From: Jejuia pallidilutea
Lineage (GTDB): Bacteria > Bacteroidota > Bacteroidia > Flavobacteriales > Flavobacteriaceae
Direction: 5' to 3'
Assembly (NCBI RefSeq): GCF_002973595.1
Contig: NZ_PVEO01000001.1
Coordinates: forward strand, 620,001-684,000
Length of the DNA: 64,000 nucleotides
In this document: piece by piece, positions 1 through 7,294 of the stretch
Layout of the letters: each line of letters begins with the position of its first letter
Position numbering within the stretch: position 1 is the stretch's first letter
Translations under genes and position numbers: made by a program
The notes under the pieces: model-generated
Told to the model about the DNA's origin: nothing
Database searches by the model: none
What the model saw: only the letters and a program-made list of their open reading frames with translations

Positions 1-299
1 CCACCTGGTGAATTAATGTATATTTGAATATCTTTATTGGCATCTGTACTTTCTAAAAACAGTAATTGCGCTTGTATAATGTTGGCCACTTGATCGTTTA
101 TTCCTGTACCTAAGAATATAATTCTATCCATCATTAAACGCGAAAACACATCAAAAATAGCAATGTTCATTTGGCGTTCTTCTATAATGTTAGGGGTAAG
201 GTTGGTAGGATACATACTACTAATAATTTTATTGTAGTAAGTACTGCTTATTCCTTGATCTTTAATTGCGAATTTTTCGAATTCTTTAGCGTAATCCAT
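1..299 (-). CDS. clpP: ATP-dependent Clp protease proteolytic subunit ClpP (N-terminal part, cut by window edge)
   Basis: Reading the minus strand from the ATG at 299 gives a protein starting MDYAKEFEKFAIKDQGIS, followed by a region ending in LMMDRIIFLGTGIND and QIYINSPGG. The phrases DRIIFLG and INSPGG are typical of ClpP, the serine protease that forms the tetradecameric chamber of ClpXP/ClpAP. The catalytic Ser-His-Asp residues lie beyond the window edge, so only about the first 99 residues are seen. It follows tig on the same strand, the common tig-clpP order, with a terminator-like hairpin between them. The N-terminal extension before the conserved core is usual in Flavobacteriaceae. Confidence 0.9.
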   Translation of the reverse strand, partial: MDYAKEFEKFAIKDQGISSTYYNKIISSMYPTNLTPNIIEERQMNIAIFDVFSRLMMDRIIFLGTGINDQVANIIQAQLLFLESTDANKDIQIYINSPG

Positions 300-371
300 A
301 GTAGGCTTTATCGTTTTAATTTTAATATCTTGACTTACATCTAGATGTATTAATTTAAAGTTTTACAAAAT

Positions 372-393
372 ATCCCGCAAAAAAAAGCGGGAT
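372..393 (-). repeat. Small hairpin between tig and clpP, similar to one at 32776-32792
   Basis: A 7-bp perfect stem (ATCCCGC / GCGGGAT) with an A-rich loop, followed on the plus strand by TTAGTTCAACTTAC. A related arrangement, CCGC-A-rich-GCGG followed by TTAGTTTAACTTGC, occurs near 32776-32806. The stem could slow transcription ahead of clpP, but no clear T-tract follows, so I treat it as a small dispersed repeat. Confidence 0.4.
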
Positions 394-450
394 TAGTTCA
401 ACTTACAGCTTATGGCAAATTTTAAGATTTACTATAATTGTGTTTAACTA

Positions 451-484
451 AAAATGCGCTTGAATCTTAAAGATTCAAGCGCAT
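451..484 (-). terminator. Rho-independent terminator of tig
   Basis: A 15-bp perfect inverted repeat (454-468 with 470-484) lies 24 bases past the tig stop codon. On the minus strand it is followed by TTTT. It should end most tig transcripts before clpP. Confidence 0.75.
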
Positions 485-507
485 AAATATAATGAATTAT
501 TATTTGA

Positions 508-1836
508 TTATTTGTCGCCGTAAACTTCTTTAACAAAGTTTTCGTAACTCAATTCCTTTACCTTTAAGTTTGCTTTTTCTTTATACAATTCTATTAGTTT
601 TTGGCTAATTAATTGTTCTGAAATTCTACGTGCTTCTTCTTGATTTCCAAGTACTCTAGCAGCAATTCCATCGAGTTCCTCGTCTGAAGGATTCATTTGG
701 CCAAATTGTGCCATTTGTACCTTTATCATTTCTTTAGCATGTGCTTTTATGTCTTCTACGGTAACTTGAATGTTGTTATCTTCAATTAATTTGCCTTCAA
801 TTAATTGGTAACGCAAGCTTTTTTCAGACTTTTCGTATTCTTCTTTAGCTTGTTCTGCATCCATTTCATTTTCTCCAGAGGCTTGCATCCACTTGGTTAA
901 AAACTCTCCTGGTAAATCAAACTTAGTATTGTCTACTAGGTATTCGGTAACGTCGTTTAATAATTTTTGGTCAGATTGTTGTTTGAATTGCTTTTCAGCA
1001 TCTTCCTTTATTTTAGCTTTTAGCTCGGTAACCGATGTTACTTCACCTTTACCAAATAGTTTATCAAACAAATCTTGATCTAAATCTGCCAACTCACGTT
1101 TGTTAATTTCAGTAATTGTAAAAGATACTTCGATATCTAAACCATGAGCTCTATCATGGTCTATTTTTAACGCATGCATTAATTCATGGTCATCATCATA
1201 AAGTCCTTTTGTTTTTAAAATAATAACGTCACCAACTTTAGCACCTATAAATTGTTTTGATGTTGCTTTTCCTTTAAACTTATCTAGCGTTAAGGTTACA
1301 GTATTATCGATGTCTTCTTCCTCGTTGGTGTAAGTACCCGTAATTTCACTGTCTTCCTCAACAGTGTCTTGAGATACTAACTTACCATATTGCTTTTGTA
1401 TACGCTCTATTTGCTCATCTATCATTTTATCATCGGCAATAATATTATAGTGCGTTATGGCCTTTTTGCTTTTAAGCTCTACATGAAATTCTGGTGCTAA
1501 ACCTAATTCAAATTCAAAAGAAAAGCCATCGGCATCCCAATCTATATTATCTTGAGGTTTTGGTAACGGTTGCCCTAACACATCAAGCTTTTCTTCTGTT
1601 AAATATTTGTTTAATGCATCTTGTAAGAGTTTATTAACCTCATCTACCAATACTGCTTTACCGTATTGCTTTTTTACCATTCCCATTGGCACATGCCCTT
1701 TTCTAAAACCTGGAATGTTGGCAGTTTTACGGTAATCTGATAAAATTTTCTCTACTTTATCACTATAATCTTCTTTAGCGATGTCTACTTTAACTACCGC
1801 ATTTAATGCATCTAAGTTTTCTCTTGTAATATTCAT
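508..1836 (-). CDS. tig: Trigger factor, ribosome-associated peptidyl-prolyl isomerase/chaperone
   Basis: The 442-residue product matches trigger factor in length and layout. The N-terminal ribosome-binding domain carries the signature IPGFRKGHVP (about residues 41-50), close to the family GFRxGKxP loop that contacts ribosomal protein L23. A PPIase-like middle domain and a helical C-terminal chaperone domain follow. Bacteroidota trigger factors often have a degenerate PPIase segment, and the middle part here fits that. The gene sits just upstream of clpP on the same strand, the classic pairing of nascent-chain folding and degradation. A promoter with both -33 and -7 boxes lies upstream and a strong terminator downstream. 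Confidence 0.95.
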   Translation of the reverse strand: MNITRENLDALNAVVKVDIAKEDYSDKVEKILSDYRKTANIPGFRKGHVPMGMVKKQYGKAVLVDEVNKLLQDALNKYLTEEKLDVLGQPLPKPQDNIDWDADGFSFEFELGLAPEFHVELKSKKAITHYNIIADDKMIDEQIERIQKQYGKLVSQDTVEEDSEITGTYTNEEEDIDNTVTLTLDKFKGKATSKQFIGAKVGDVIILKTKGLYDDDHELMHALKIDHDRAHGLDIEVSFTITEINKRELADLDQDLFDKLFGKGEVTSVTELKAKIKEDAEKQFKQQSDQKLLNDVTEYLVDNTKFDLPGEFLTKWMQASGENEMDAEQAKEEYEKSEKSLRYQLIEGKLIEDNNIQVTVEDIKAHAKEMIKVQMAQFGQMNPSDEELDGIAARVLGNQEEARRISEQLISQKLIELYKEKANLKVKELSYENFVKEVYGDK

Positions 1837-1912
1837 TGTTATGAAATAAGCCTATTTGGCATTTAATAGTTTAGGTTTTTACACCTTAAAATCTTTTAAC
1901 AAAATTGGGATG

Positions 1913-1943
1913 CAAAATTAGTATATTTTTACATCCCAACAAA
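1913..1943 (-). promoter_or_regulatory. Bacteroidota-type promoter of tig
   Basis: On the minus strand TTTG (1943-1940) is followed after 19 bases by TAATTTTG (1920-1913), matching the TTTG / TAnnTTTG consensus of the primary sigma factor of Bacteroidota. The predicted transcript starts near 1909, leaving a leader of about 70 bases before the tig ATG. Confidence 0.7.
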
Positions 1944-1967
1944 GTTTTTAATATACTGATTTACAGA

Positions 1968-2315
1968 CTACTTTTTATCGTCTTTTAAAAGTGAATGTAA
2001 TATAGATTGTAATATGGAGAGTAGGATACTAAAAAGTATTGCCCACCAGAAATTTGCAACTGCAAACCCATCTACCAGTTTGTCTGCTAAAAGAATAATA
2101 ACGGCATTGATAACCAACAGAAAAAGCCCAAGGGTTAAAATAGTAGCCGGCAGTGTAAAAATTACCAATATTGGCTTTACTAGCACGTTAAGAATTGCCA
2201 GTACAAGTGCTACGATAAGTGCGCCAACGTAACCATCTACAGCTACACCAGTTAATAGGTATGCTAAAATAAAAACGGCTAGTGCGTTTAGTAAAAGTTT
2301 TAAAATGAGTTTCAT
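1968..2315 (-). CDS. Phage holin family / YvlD-like four-helix membrane protein
   Basis: A 115-residue, almost wholly hydrophobic protein with about four membrane helices and the phrase NVLVKPILVIFTLPATILTLG, typical of the PF04020 family (YvlD, 'phage holin superfamily IV'). Despite the name, these are chromosomal housekeeping-type inner-membrane proteins with no proven lysis function. There are no phage genes around it. It lies between tig and a hydrolase gene, with a spacing of 35 bases to the latter, so the two may be co-transcribed. The molecular role is unknown. Confidence 0.75.
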   Translation of the reverse strand: MKLILKLLLNALAVFILAYLLTGVAVDGYVGALIVALVLAILNVLVKPILVIFTLPATILTLGLFLLVINAVIILLADKLVDGFAVANFWWAILFSILLSILQSILHSLLKDDKK

Positions 2316-2350
2316 AAGCTTCTTTGTTTAGTTTAAAAGTACAAAATATA

Positions 2351-3115
2351 TTATTTAATAAATGCCATAACAGCATCAAAAAAATCTTTTGGGTTCTCTG
2401 CATGCAACCAATGTCCTGCATTTGGAATAGTTACAATATCAACATTTGAAAAATGATTTTTTATGATGCGTTCATCCTCTGGACCGATATATTCTGAACG
2501 GTCTCCACGCAAGAACAAAGTTTCTTTATCAAATCTTGCATAACTTGGTAGCGCTTCGCCAACTTCGGCTACTTCATCTTTTAGCACTTCTAAGTTAATA
2601 CGAAGTCCTAGTTTCCCTTTTTCTACCCAATATAAATTCTTTAACAAGAACTGACGTGTTCCAAAATCAGACACATATTCGCTTAAAGCTTTATCGGCTT
2701 CACCTCTACTCTTTATCACATCAAAATCTAATGCGCTCAATCCGTTTAAAATAGTATCATGATGTACAGGATAAAACCTTGGAGAAATATCGGCTACCAT
2801 TAATTTAGAAACCAAGTTTGGATATTCTGTTGAAAACAACATAGCTGTTTTGCCTCCCATAGAATGCCCTAAAAGGATAATGTTTTCTAAATTTTTGGCT
2901 TTACAATAGTTTTTTAAATCTTCTGCCAGCACTTCATAGCTAAATGCAGTATCATGAAAACTATGCCCGTGGTTACGTTGATCTACTAAATGCACTTCAT
3001 ACCCTAATTCTGCAAAGTTCTTTCCATGAGTTTTCCAATTATCACCCATTCCTAAAAACCCATGCAGGATTACAAATGGATATCCTTCCCCTAATATGTT
3101 TGAATGTAGTAACAC
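2351..3115 (-). CDS. Alpha/beta-fold hydrolase (YbfF-like esterase)
   Basis: The 254-residue protein has an alpha/beta hydrolase fold: the oxyanion-loop motif HGFLGMGDNW near residue 19, the nucleophile elbow GHSMGG near residue 84, and a C-terminal NAGHWLHAENP carrying the catalytic histidine. This layout is that of the YbfF/ABHD11 esterases, cytoplasmic short-chain acyl hydrolases of uncertain physiological substrate. The start codon is GTG at 3115; no ATG upstream is in frame without a stop. It lies 57 bases from the stop of pdxJ, which is on the same strand. Confidence 0.85.
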   Translation of the reverse strand: MLLHSNILGEGYPFVILHGFLGMGDNWKTHGKNFAELGYEVHLVDQRNHGHSFHDTAFSYEVLAEDLKNYCKAKNLENIILLGHSMGGKTAMLFSTEYPNLVSKLMVADISPRFYPVHHDTILNGLSALDFDVIKSRGEADKALSEYVSDFGTRQFLLKNLYWVEKGKLGLRINLEVLKDEVAEVGEALPSYARFDKETLFLRGDRSEYIGPEDERIIKNHFSNVDIVTIPNAGHWLHAENPKDFFDAVMAFIK

Positions 3116-3172
3116 TATGATTTTTGATTAACGATTAACAATTTTTGAATTTTAGAACCACACAATAAACAT

Positions 3173-3886
3173 CTATTTAAGCCTTTGCAAATACATTTGT
3201 ATCACGTTTTCAACACCTAAATATAAACTTTCAGCTATTAGGGCATGCCCTATTGACACCTCTAAAAGGTTGGGTATATTTTCTTTAAAAAACTGAATAT
3301 TGTCTAACGATAAATCATGTCCTGCATTAATACCCAAACCCAGTTCGTTAGCCAAAACTGCACTTTCTGTGTAGGGCTTAATCCCTTCTTTATTGCCCAG
3401 GCCATATTGATGTGCAAAACGCTCTGTGTATAATTCTATTCTATCTGTACCGGTAGCTTTAGCGCCTTCAATTTGCTTTAAAACTGGGTCTACAAAAATA
3501 GATGTTCTTATTCCATTTTTCTGAAATTCAGAAATCACCTCAATTAAAAAGTCTTTGTGCTTAATAGTATCCCAACCCGCATTACTGGTTATGGCATCTT
3601 CGGCATCGGGCACCAAGGTAACTTGGGTAGGTTTTACCTCCAGCACCAAATCCATAAACGATTTTACTGGGTTGCCTTCAATATTAAATTCGGTATACAC
3701 TACTGGTTTTAAATCTCTTGCGTCTTGGTAACGAATATGGCGCTCGTCTGGTCTTGGGTGTATGGTAACACCTTCTGCACCAAAACGCTGTACATCTTTT
3801 GCGAAATCTACTACGTTTGGCACATCGCCACCACGAGAGTTTCTTAAAGTTGCTATCTTGTTAATATTTACGCTTAACTTTGTCAT
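3173..3886 (-). CDS. pdxJ: Pyridoxine 5'-phosphate synthase PdxJ
   Basis: PdxJ condenses 1-deoxy-D-xylulose 5-phosphate with 3-amino-2-oxopropyl phosphate to make pyridoxine 5'-phosphate, the last ring-forming step of DXP-dependent vitamin B6 synthesis. The protein begins MTKLSVNINKIATLRNSRGG and carries GAEGVTIHPRPDERHI, a PdxJ hallmark, plus GLGINAGHDLSLDN near the C-terminus. A longer frame reaches 3907, but the ATG at 3886 gives the usual start (N-terminal LSVNINKIA) and the usual length of 237 residues. A TATTTTTG -7 box at 3912-3905 places the transcript start close to this ATG, which supports the choice. Confidence 0.95.
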   Translation of the reverse strand: MTKLSVNINKIATLRNSRGGDVPNVVDFAKDVQRFGAEGVTIHPRPDERHIRYQDARDLKPVVYTEFNIEGNPVKSFMDLVLEVKPTQVTLVPDAEDAITSNAGWDTIKHKDFLIEVISEFQKNGIRTSIFVDPVLKQIEGAKATGTDRIELYTERFAHQYGLGNKEGIKPYTESAVLANELGLGINAGHDLSLDNIQFFKENIPNLLEVSIGHALIAESLYLGVENVIQMYLQRLK

Positions 3887-3904
3887 TAATTCTGTTTTAA
3901 ACCA

Positions 3905-3912
3905 CAAAAATA
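3905..3912 (-). promoter_or_regulatory. -7 promoter box of pdxJ
   Basis: TATTTTTG on the minus strand matches TAnnTTTG. Transcription would begin near 3901, about 15 bases upstream of the pdxJ ATG at 3886. No clear -33 element is seen at the right distance. Confidence 0.5.
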
Positions 3913-3974
3913 CAAACTAGAACAGGCTTAAGTAGCTTTTTTTTGATTAATTTGCGTTGTAATATATATTACCC

Positions 3975-4634
3975 ATGAGACTTTCAGAACTTATAATAAA
4001 CGATATTAAACCTGTAAAAAGCAGTAGCAAAATTAGCGAGTTGCAAGAACTTTTTAATCAACTTACCTATTCGCATATTCCTGTACAGGACAATAATGGC
4101 GTGTTTGCTGGTACTTTTTTTGAAACCGATGTACATTGCTTTGATAGCGATAAGTTGGTAAGCGATTATTTATACAGTTTAGAAGATTTCTATGTAAGGG
4201 AAAACACGATGTGGCTAGATGTTTTAGAAGCCTTTGCCCAAAACTCGGCTAATATTATGCCTGTACTAAACGAAAAAGGAGACTATATAGGATACTACGA
4301 GCTTAATGATGTTATTGGCCTTTTTAACGAGTCGCCATTTTTTTATGAAGCGGGAGGCGTTTTAGTCGTAGAAAAAAATATTAACGACTATTCGTTTAGC
4401 GAAATAAGCCAAATAGTAGAATCTAACAACGGCAAACTTCTTGGAGCATTTATTTCTAAAATGAAGAATGATATTGTACAGGTTACTTTAAAAATTGGCA
4501 ATACAGGACTTAACGATATTATACAAACCTTTAGACGTTACAGTTACAATATAGCATCTGGACACGAAGAAGATAGTTTTACGCAGAGCTTAAAAGAACG
4601 ATCGGATTATTTAAGAAAATATTTAAATATTTAA
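3975..4634 (+). CDS. CBS-domain protein paired with NAD kinase
   Basis: A 219-residue cytoplasmic protein with two CBS motifs in the first about 125 residues (around HIPVQDNNGVFAGTF and NIMPVLNEKGDYIGYYEL), which normally form a Bateman module binding adenine nucleotides. The remaining part is an ACT-like or unassigned alpha/beta segment. The stop codon is three bases before the nadK start, so the two genes are surely co-transcribed. Because CBS pairs sense ATP, AMP or NAD-related ligands, a role in modulating NAD kinase or sensing cell energy is plausible, but that is inference from position only. Confidence 0.8.
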   Translation: MRLSELIINDIKPVKSSSKISELQELFNQLTYSHIPVQDNNGVFAGTFFETDVHCFDSDKLVSDYLYSLEDFYVRENTMWLDVLEAFAQNSANIMPVLNEKGDYIGYYELNDVIGLFNESPFFYEAGGVLVVEKNINDYSFSEISQIVESNNGKLLGAFISKMKNDIVQVTLKIGNTGLNDIIQTFRRYSYNIASGHEEDSFTQSLKERSDYLRKYLNI

Positions 4635-4637
4635 TGT

Positions 4638-5522
4638 ATGAAGTTAGCCGTTTTTGGTCGTTTTAATAATAAGTATACGCTTACATCGGTAGATACGCTC
4701 CTCAATTATGTTGCAAAAAAAGAAGTAGATGTACTTATTGAAGCTGAATTCTCAGAACTCATAAAATCTGTTTCTACAAAACGCGAATTTTATGATACGT
4801 TTGAAACATTTAAACACCTAGACGAATCTTTTGATTTGTTAGTGAGCATTGGTGGAGACGGTACCATTTTAAGAGCCATAACCTTTGTAATGGATTTAGA
4901 TATACCTATAGTTGGTATTAACACAGGAAGACTAGGCTTTTTAGCAACCATTCAGGTTGAAGACATAGAAAAGGCCGTTCAAAACATTCTTGACGGTAAG
5001 TACAAAATTTCAGAACGTAGTTTACTAACCATCGAAACATCTCCAGAAAACAAAGATATTTTAAATTTAAATTTTGCACTAAATGAAATAGCAGTAAGCA
5101 GAAAAAACACTACATCTATGATTACTGTAGAAACTTTTCTGGATGGCCAATACCTAACATCTTACTGGAGCGATGGCTTAATAGTGTCTACACCCACAGG
5201 TTCTACTGGTTATTCCCTAAGCTGTGGTGGTCCTGTAATAACACCTGGCGCCAACAACTTTGTTTTAACACCCATTGCGCCCCATAATTTAAGTGCAAGA
5301 CCACTAATTATACCAGATTCTACCGAAATACAATTACGAGTAAGCGGTCGCGAAGAACAACATTTGGTGTCTTTAGACTCTAGAATTGCAACTTTGAATA
5401 ATGATACTATTATAAAAATTAAAAAAGCCAACTTTAAAATTAAAATGATTGATTTATTAGACGAAAGCTTTTTAAAAACACTTCGCAAAAAAATGCTTTG
5501 GGGCGAAGACAGGCGTAATTAG
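4638..5522 (+). CDS. nadK: NAD kinase
   Basis: The 294-residue protein phosphorylates NAD to NADP using ATP or polyphosphate. The family GGDG motif is present in LLVSIGGDGTILRAI (near residue 73), followed by VGINTGRLGFLA and by the NAD-binding STPTGSTGYSLSCGGP segment. Length and motif order fit bacterial NadK. It forms a tight two-gene unit with the upstream CBS protein (3-base gap). The stop is followed by a 339-base region without a gene that may encode a structured RNA. Confidence 0.95.
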   Translation: MKLAVFGRFNNKYTLTSVDTLLNYVAKKEVDVLIEAEFSELIKSVSTKREFYDTFETFKHLDESFDLLVSIGGDGTILRAITFVMDLDIPIVGINTGRLGFLATIQVEDIEKAVQNILDGKYKISERSLLTIETSPENKDILNLNFALNEIAVSRKNTTSMITVETFLDGQYLTSYWSDGLIVSTPTGSTGYSLSCGGPVITPGANNFVLTPIAPHNLSARPLIIPDSTEIQLRVSGREEQHLVSLDSRIATLNNDTIIKIKKANFKIKMIDLLDESFLKTLRKKMLWGEDRRN

Positions 5523-5524
5523 TA

Positions 5525-5760
5525 GCCCCTCTTAACCTGCCCAAAGTAAGGGAACCCAATACTTTTCGAAGCTCTAGTATTAGATACTAACTGTAAAAAC
5601 AGTATTGAATACAGAACTTAATAGATGAGACCACATTAGGGACTAAACACCTTAACTGTGCTCAACACAGGCTAATGCTTTATCTCCCACGAGTAATCTG
5701 GAAGCAAGTAAAACCTAACTGCAAGCCCGAGATGCAAGGGAACTCTTAGAATCTATTCTT
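5525..5760. ncRNA. Candidate structured non-coding RNA between nadK and the PorG-like gene (identity unknown, possibly 6S-like)
   Basis: The 339-base gap after nadK has no credible ORF, and its first about 240 bases are visibly richer in G+C than the other AT-rich spacers of the window. Three small perfect hairpins are seen (AGTAT/ATACT 5576-5588, ACTGT/ACAGT 5590-5603, CTGTG/CACAG 5656-5670). Longer-range complementarity joins AATAGAT near 5620 to ATCTATT near 5752, and UUAGG near 5636 to CCUAA near 5714. The octamer AAGGGAAC appears on both arms (5548 and 5736). The strand is uncertain. I do not recognise tmRNA, RNase P or SRP RNA motifs. A long rod of this size fits 6S RNA, but I cannot confirm it. 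Confidence 0.4.
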
Positions 5761-5818
5761 GATAAACAAACAATAATTCCGCTTAAAATCTGTTTTACAT
5801 CCATACTATTCAATACAA

Positions 5819-5851
5819 ATTGCGATAGGCTCATCTTATTTATTATATTTG
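5819..5851 (+). promoter_or_regulatory. Promoter of the PorG-like gene
   Basis: TATATTTG (5844-5851) matches the -7 consensus and ATTG (5819-5822) lies 21 bases upstream as a weak -33 box. The predicted start near 5855 leaves only about 7 bases before the ATG at 5862. Confidence 0.5.
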
Positions 5852-5861
5852 CAAACTTTAA

Positions 5862-6554
5862 ATGGCTATGCGGCACGTAAACCTATTAATAATAAGCTTA
5901 TTAACGCTACAACTTAGTTTCTCTCAAATCAATGAAATTGGTATATTTGCGGGAGGCAGCAACTTTATTGGAGATGTTGGCGCTACAGATTATATTTCAC
6001 CAAACCAAGCGGCGTTTGGAGGCATATATAAATGGAACAGAAGCTCAAGACATTCTTACAGAATTTCAATGATTTTTACTGAATTAGAAGGTGTAGATTT
6101 AGATTCAGACGACCCAAGACGTCAGCAACGTGGGTATAGCTTTAACAATAATATGTTCGAAATTTCTGCCGGTATGGAGTTTACTTTTATGGATTTTAAT
6201 TTACACAACGGCAAACCCGTAGCAACACCTTACCTTTACACAGGGCTAAGTTTGGCACGTTATAATAATTATTTTTTTATAAACAACACCCAAACCTCAG
6301 AAAACAGTAAAAGTTGGGCCTTTGGTATTCCAATGGCAATAGGCTTTAAAATGCGCCTAATAGATAATTTTATATTAGGTATAGAAGTTGGCGCACGCTA
6401 CACCTTTACTGATGAAATTGATGGAAGTGTACCCAAAGCCGATACTAGACAACAATTTCGGTTTGGAAACATAAATAATAACGATTGGTATACATTTTCG
6501 GGCATAACCCTTACATACACCTTTGGGGAAAACCCATGCTATTGCATTAATTAA
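5862..6554 (+). CDS. PorG-like (DUF6089) outer-membrane beta-barrel protein
   Basis: The 230-residue protein has a signal peptide ending near SLLTLQLSFSQ, then INEIGIFAGGSNFIGDVG and repeated amphipathic strands ending in YTFSGITLTYTFG, typical of small outer-membrane barrels. The N-terminal EIGIFAGGSNFIGD motif is that of the DUF6089/PorG family. In Porphyromonas PorG is required for type IX secretion and associates with the PorK/N rings; here the function is inferred by family. The gene starts an envelope cluster: its stop overlaps the uppS start (TAATG), and bamA follows. Two ATG codons (5862 and 5868) are possible starts. Confidence 0.75.
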   Translation: MAMRHVNLLIISLLTLQLSFSQINEIGIFAGGSNFIGDVGATDYISPNQAAFGGIYKWNRSSRHSYRISMIFTELEGVDLDSDDPRRQQRGYSFNNNMFEISAGMEFTFMDFNLHNGKPVATPYLYTGLSLARYNNYFFINNTQTSENSKSWAFGIPMAIGFKMRLIDNFILGIEVGARYTFTDEIDGSVPKADTRQQFRFGNINNNDWYTFSGITLTYTFGENPCYCIN

Positions 6555-7294
6555 TGAATTTAAAAAACAACATACTACTAGAAGCCCTACCCAAGCATAT
6601 TGCCATAATTATGGATGGTAACGGCCGTTGGGCTAAACAAAAAGGTATGTTAAGGGCTTTTGGTCATGAAAATGGCACAAAATCGGTAAGACAGGTTGTT
6701 GAAGCTTCGGCAGAATTGGGTGTGCCTAATTTAACACTGTATGCATTCTCTACCGAAAATTGGAAACGCCCCAAACTAGAAGTAAAAACCTTAATGAAGT
6801 TATTAATATCGTCTTTAAAAAAGGAAATAAAGACGCTTCAAGATAACGACATAAAGCTTGCTGCCATAGGCAACTTAAATCTGCTCCCTAATACGGTATA
6901 TAAAGAGCTTCATGAAGTAATGGAAGCTACCAAAAACAATACAAGAATGACATTAACCTTAGCACTAAGTTATGGTTCTAGGGAAGAATTGCTAAACACT
7001 GTTAAAGAAATTAGCAATAAAGTTAAAAATAACATAATTTCGCCCGAAGCTATTGATGAATCAATTATAAATAAGCATCTTTACACGCAAAATTTACCAG
7101 ACGTAGACTTGCTAATTAGAACAAGTGGCGAACAACGTATTAGTAATTTTTTGCTTTGGCAAATAGCTTACGCCGAATTGTATTTTACAGATACCCTTTG
7201 GCCAGATTTTACAAAACAAGATTTGTATAAAGCTATTATAGAATATCAAAAAAGAGAAAGACGATTTGGGAAAACAAGTGAACAACTTAGCTAA
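6554..7294 (+). CDS. uppS: Isoprenyl transferase (undecaprenyl diphosphate synthase)
   Basis: The 246-residue enzyme is a cis-prenyltransferase that condenses isopentenyl diphosphate onto farnesyl diphosphate to make the C55 lipid carrier for peptidoglycan and other glycans. The catalytic motif IIMDGNGRWAKQ with Asp21 is at the N-terminus; STENWKRP and the C-terminal LLIRTSGEQRISNFLLWQ (substrate binding) are present. Start overlaps the previous stop by one base, so it is translationally coupled to the PorG-like gene, and its 3' end overlaps the bamA frame. Its product later needs UppP, encoded at 22.4 kb in this window. Confidence 0.95.
   Translation: MNLKNNILLEALPKHIAIIMDGNGRWAKQKGMLRAFGHENGTKSVRQVVEASAELGVPNLTLYAFSTENWKRPKLEVKTLMKLLISSLKKEIKTLQDNDIKLAAIGNLNLLPNTVYKELHEVMEATKNNTRMTLTLALSYGSREELLNTVKEISNKVKNNIISPEAIDESIINKHLYTQNLPDVDLLIRTSGEQRISNFLLWQIAYAELYFTDTLWPDFTKQDLYKAIIEYQKRERRFGKTSEQLS

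Noticed and set aside
893-1078. Plus-strand ORF inside tig
   Set aside because: It is a shadow of the real tig frame, with no family match, no promoter and a protein of low complexity.
1968-2315. Prophage holin, suggesting a phage remnant
   Set aside because: The family name is historical; no phage genes flank it and homologues are widespread chromosomal genes.
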